From the NCBI RefSeq assembly GCF_003610635.1, contig NZ_RAQJ01000005.1:1-64000 (forward strand): a stretch of DNA of 64,000 nucleotides, given 5' to 3'. Position numbers and translations under genes: made by a program. Source of the stretch: Ichthyenterobacterium magnum. GTDB lineage: Bacteria; Bacteroidota; Bacteroidia; Flavobacteriales; Flavobacteriaceae. This document shows, in pieces, positions 61,842-64,000 of this stretch. Position 1 is the first letter of the stretch. Every line of letters begins with the position of its first letter. The notes below the pieces were generated by a model. The model did no database searches, was not told the origin of the DNA, and was given only the letters and a program-made list of their open reading frames with translations.

Positions 61842-64000
61842 ATGGAGTCAATGATTTACATGCCAATAGTTTTGGCAGTTATAGGTTTAATTTACATGTG
61901 GATTAAACAGTCGTGGGTAATGAAACAAGATGCTGGAGATGGCAAAATGAAAGAAATTTCTGATCATATTTACGAAGGTGCTTTAGCGTTTTTAAGTGCA
62001 GAATATAGATTACTTACAATATTTGTGGTAATAGTAAGTGTAGCTTTAGCAGCTGTTTCGTTTATTGTTCCTACAACACATGTTTTAATAGTAGTTGCAT
62101 TTATTTTTGGAGCTGTTTTTTCTGCTTTAGCAGGAAACATAGGCATGAAAATAGCAACAAAAACCAACGTTAGAACTACACAAGCTGCGCGTACAAGTTT
62201 ACCAAAAGCCTTAAACATTTCTTTTGGAGGTGGAACAGTAATGGGGCTTGGTGTTGCTGGTTTAGCCGTTTTAGGTCTAACAGCTTTCTTTATCTTTTTC
62301 TTTCATTTTTTCATGGGCGGAGAATGGACAAATACAATGGATATGACTATTGTTCTTGAAACATTAGCTGGTTTTTCTTTAGGTGCAGAATCTATTGCAT
62401 TATTTGCTAGAGTTGGTGGAGGAATCTACACAAAAGCAGCCGATGTTGGTGCCGATTTAGTTGGTAAAGTAGAAGCTGGTATCCCAGAAGATGATCCTCG
62501 TAACCCTGCAACAATTGCAGATAACGTAGGTGATAATGTAGGTGATGTTGCAGGTATGGGAGCCGATTTATTTGGATCGTATGTAGCAACAGTTTTAGCT
62601 GCAATGGTTTTAGGAAACTACGTAATTAAAGATATGGGAGGAAGCATTACTGATAATTTTGGAGGCATTGGACCAATCTTATTACCAATGGCAATTGCTG
62701 GTGTTGGAATTATCATTTCTATTATAGGAACAATGTTAGTAAGAATTAGCAACAATGATGCTAAAGAAGCTCAAGTAATGGGAGCTTTAAATAAAGGAAA
62801 TATTACATCTATAGTTTTAGTTGCTTTAGCTTGTTTTGGTCTCGTAAAATGGATGTTGCCAGAGACTATGCAAATGGAATTCTTTGGAGAAGGTTTACAA
62901 GAAATTTCTTCTATGAGAGTTTTTTGGGCTACCATTGTTGGTTTAGTGGTAGGTGGAGTTATCTCTGCTGTAACTGAATATTATACTGGATTAGGAAAAC
63001 CACCAATTTTAAAGATAGTACAACAATCATCTACTGGAGCAGGAACTAACATTATTGCTGGTTTAGCAACAGGTATGATATCTACTTTCCCTTCAGTATT
63101 GTTATTTGCTGGAGCAATTTGGGCATCGTATGCATTCGCAGGATTTTACGGCGTTGCATTAGCAGCTTCAGCTATGATGGCAACAACAGCTATGCAATTA
63201 GCAATTGATGCTTTTGGGCCAATCTCTGATAATGCAGGTGGTATTGCCGAAATGAGTGAGCAAGACCCAATAGTAAGAGAACGTACAGATATATTAGATT
63301 CTGTTGGTAATACAACAGCTGCAACAGGTAAAGGTTTTGCAATTGCTTCTGCTGCATTAACATCATTAGCACTTTTTGCCGCTTATGTAACCTTTACAGG
63401 AATTGACGGAATTAACATTTTTAAAGCACCTGTTTTAGCCATGTTATTTGTTGGCGGAATGGTACCAGTAGTATTTTCTGCTTTAGCTATGAATGCTGTA
63501 GGGAAAGCTGCTATGGAAATGGTACAAGAAGTACGTCGTCAGTTTAGAGATATTCCTGGAATTATGGAAGGTACAGGGAAACCAGAATACGATAAGTGTG
63601 TCGCTATTTCTACTAAAGCATCTTTAAAAGAAATGATGTTGCCAGGTTTATTAACTATAGGTTTTCCATTAATAATTGCTTTTGTTCCTATGATTTTTGG
63701 AATGGATCATATGGCTATTGCAGAAATGTTAGGTGGTTATATGGCTGGAGTTACTGTTTCTGGTGTGCTTTGGGCAATCTTCCAAAACAATGCTGGTGGT
63801 GCTTGGGATAATGCTAAAAAATCTTTTGAAGCTGGTGTTGAGATTAATGGTGAAATGACGTACAAAGGATCAGATGCCCATAAAGCAGCTGTAACTGGAG
63901 ATACGGTTGGTGATCCTTTTAAAGATACGTCTGGACCATCAATGAATATCTTAATTAAATTAACTTGTCTTATTGGGTTGGTAGTTGCACCTATCTTAGG
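61842..64000 (+). CDS. hppA: Sodium- or proton-translocating membrane pyrophosphatase, partial
   Basis: Starts at ATG 61842 ([18 protein letters not shown]) and runs off the window after 719 codons with no stop. Many transmembrane helices, with the catalytic motifs [39 protein letters not shown] and [18 protein letters not shown]. The segment [10 protein letters not shown] has Ala where K+-independent enzymes have Lys, so this is likely the K+-dependent class; many of those pump Na+. The ion cannot be fixed from sequence alone. Confidence 0.93.
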   Translation, partial: MESMIYMPIVLAVIGLIYMWIKQSWVMKQDAGDGKMKEISDHIYEGALAFLSAEYRLLTIFVVIVSVALAAVSFIVPTTHVLIVVAFIFGAVFSALAGNIGMKIATKTNVRTTQAARTSLPKALNISFGGGTVMGLGVAGLAVLGLTAFFIFFFHFFMGGEWTNTMDMTIVLETLAGFSLGAESIALFARVGGGIYTKAADVGADLVGKVEAGIPEDDPRNPATIADNVGDNVGDVAGMGADLFGSYVATVLAAMVLGNYVIKDMGGSITDNFGGIGPILLPMAIAGVGIIISIIGTMLVRISNNDAKEAQVMGALNKGNITSIVLVALACFGLVKWMLPETMQMEFFGEGLQEISSMRVFWATIVGLVVGGVISAVTEYYTGLGKPPILKIVQQSSTGAGTNIIAGLATGMISTFPSVLLFAGAIWASYAFAGFYGVALAASAMMATTAMQLAIDAFGPISDNAGGIAEMSEQDPIVRERTDILDSVGNTTAATGKGFAIASAALTSLALFAAYVTFTGIDGINIFKAPVLAMLFVGGMVPVVFSALAMNAVGKAAMEMVQEVRRQFRDIPGIMEGTGKPEYDKCVAISTKASLKEMMLPGLLTIGFPLIIAFVPMIFGMDHMAIAEMLGGYMAGVTVSGVLWAIFQNNAGGAWDNAKKSFEAGVEINGEMTYKGSDAHKAAVTGDTVGDPFKDTSGPSMNILIKLTCLIGLVVAPIL

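Noticed and set aside
62407-63372. Minus-strand open frames opposite the pyrophosphatase gene.
   Set aside because: They are Leu/His/Gln-rich antisense shadows of a transmembrane protein and have no features of genes.

Overview
The window is chromosomal DNA from a marine-type member of the Flavobacteriaceae (Bacteroidota). The evidence is strong AT-richness, a type IX secretion signature (a C-terminal T9SS type B sorting tail next to PorP/SprF, a T9SS type A protein), DUF6089, DUF5686, GH3-like and AsmA-like proteins, the OmpH-OmpH-BamA-UppS cluster, A-rich leaders without Shine-Dalgarno sequences, and promoters of the Bacteroidota type (TTTG, 17-20 bp, TAnnTTTG). Genus cannot be fixed by reading alone. 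No rRNA or CRISPR array is present.

Layout. 1-5950: end of a T9SS cargo protein, PorP/SprF, a VWA lipoprotein, a TPR/LytS-type kinase with its LytTR regulator, and a gamma carbonic anhydrase. 6028-14222 (minus): envelope block murI, two ompH, bamA, uppS, DUF6089, nadK and a CBS protein. 14310-19906 (plus): pdxJ, an alpha/beta hydrolase, a holin-like protein, tig, clpP, clpX. 20199-33845: PD40 protein, GH3-like, DUF2797, rpsU, AsmA-like, queuosine-precursor transporter, a folK-deoxynucleoside kinase fusion, GyrI-like protein, SpoU methyltransferase, mutS. 33948-34153: tRNA-Gly and tRNA-Leu.

34139-39686 is a 5.5 kb integrative element inserted in the 3' end of tRNA-Leu(TAA). It is bounded by an 18-bp direct repeat and carries a tyrosine integrase, an excisionase-like HTH protein, a candidate phage/plasmid-type replication protein, a field of 11-bp iteron-like repeats, matched arrays of putative integrase arm sites at both ends, and several unrecognised genes. 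It brings a replacement terminator for the tRNA operon and leaves the ancestral terminator beyond attR.

39798-64000 returns to core genes: a repeat-rich lipoprotein, waaA, a DegT aminotransferase, galE, amidohydrolase, lspA, fabD, an FAD oxidoreductase, SRPBCC, a membrane-anchored DHFR, thyA, a nucleoside transporter, DUF151 nuclease, etfAB, a T9SS cargo protein, pdhB, DUF5686, ppa and a membrane pyrophosphatase that runs off the end. The folate/thymidylate genes (DHFR, thyA), a CNT transporter and the folK-dNK fusion point to linked thymidylate and nucleoside salvage.

The most unusual signal, besides the integrative element, is a pair of single-gene units (29695-30452 and 60282-61101). They carry unrelated small membrane/secreted proteins but share architecture: related terminal inverted repeats, a conserved upstream stem-loop, and a long imperfect palindrome after the gene that ends in a common motif. 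They look like non-autonomous gene cassettes.
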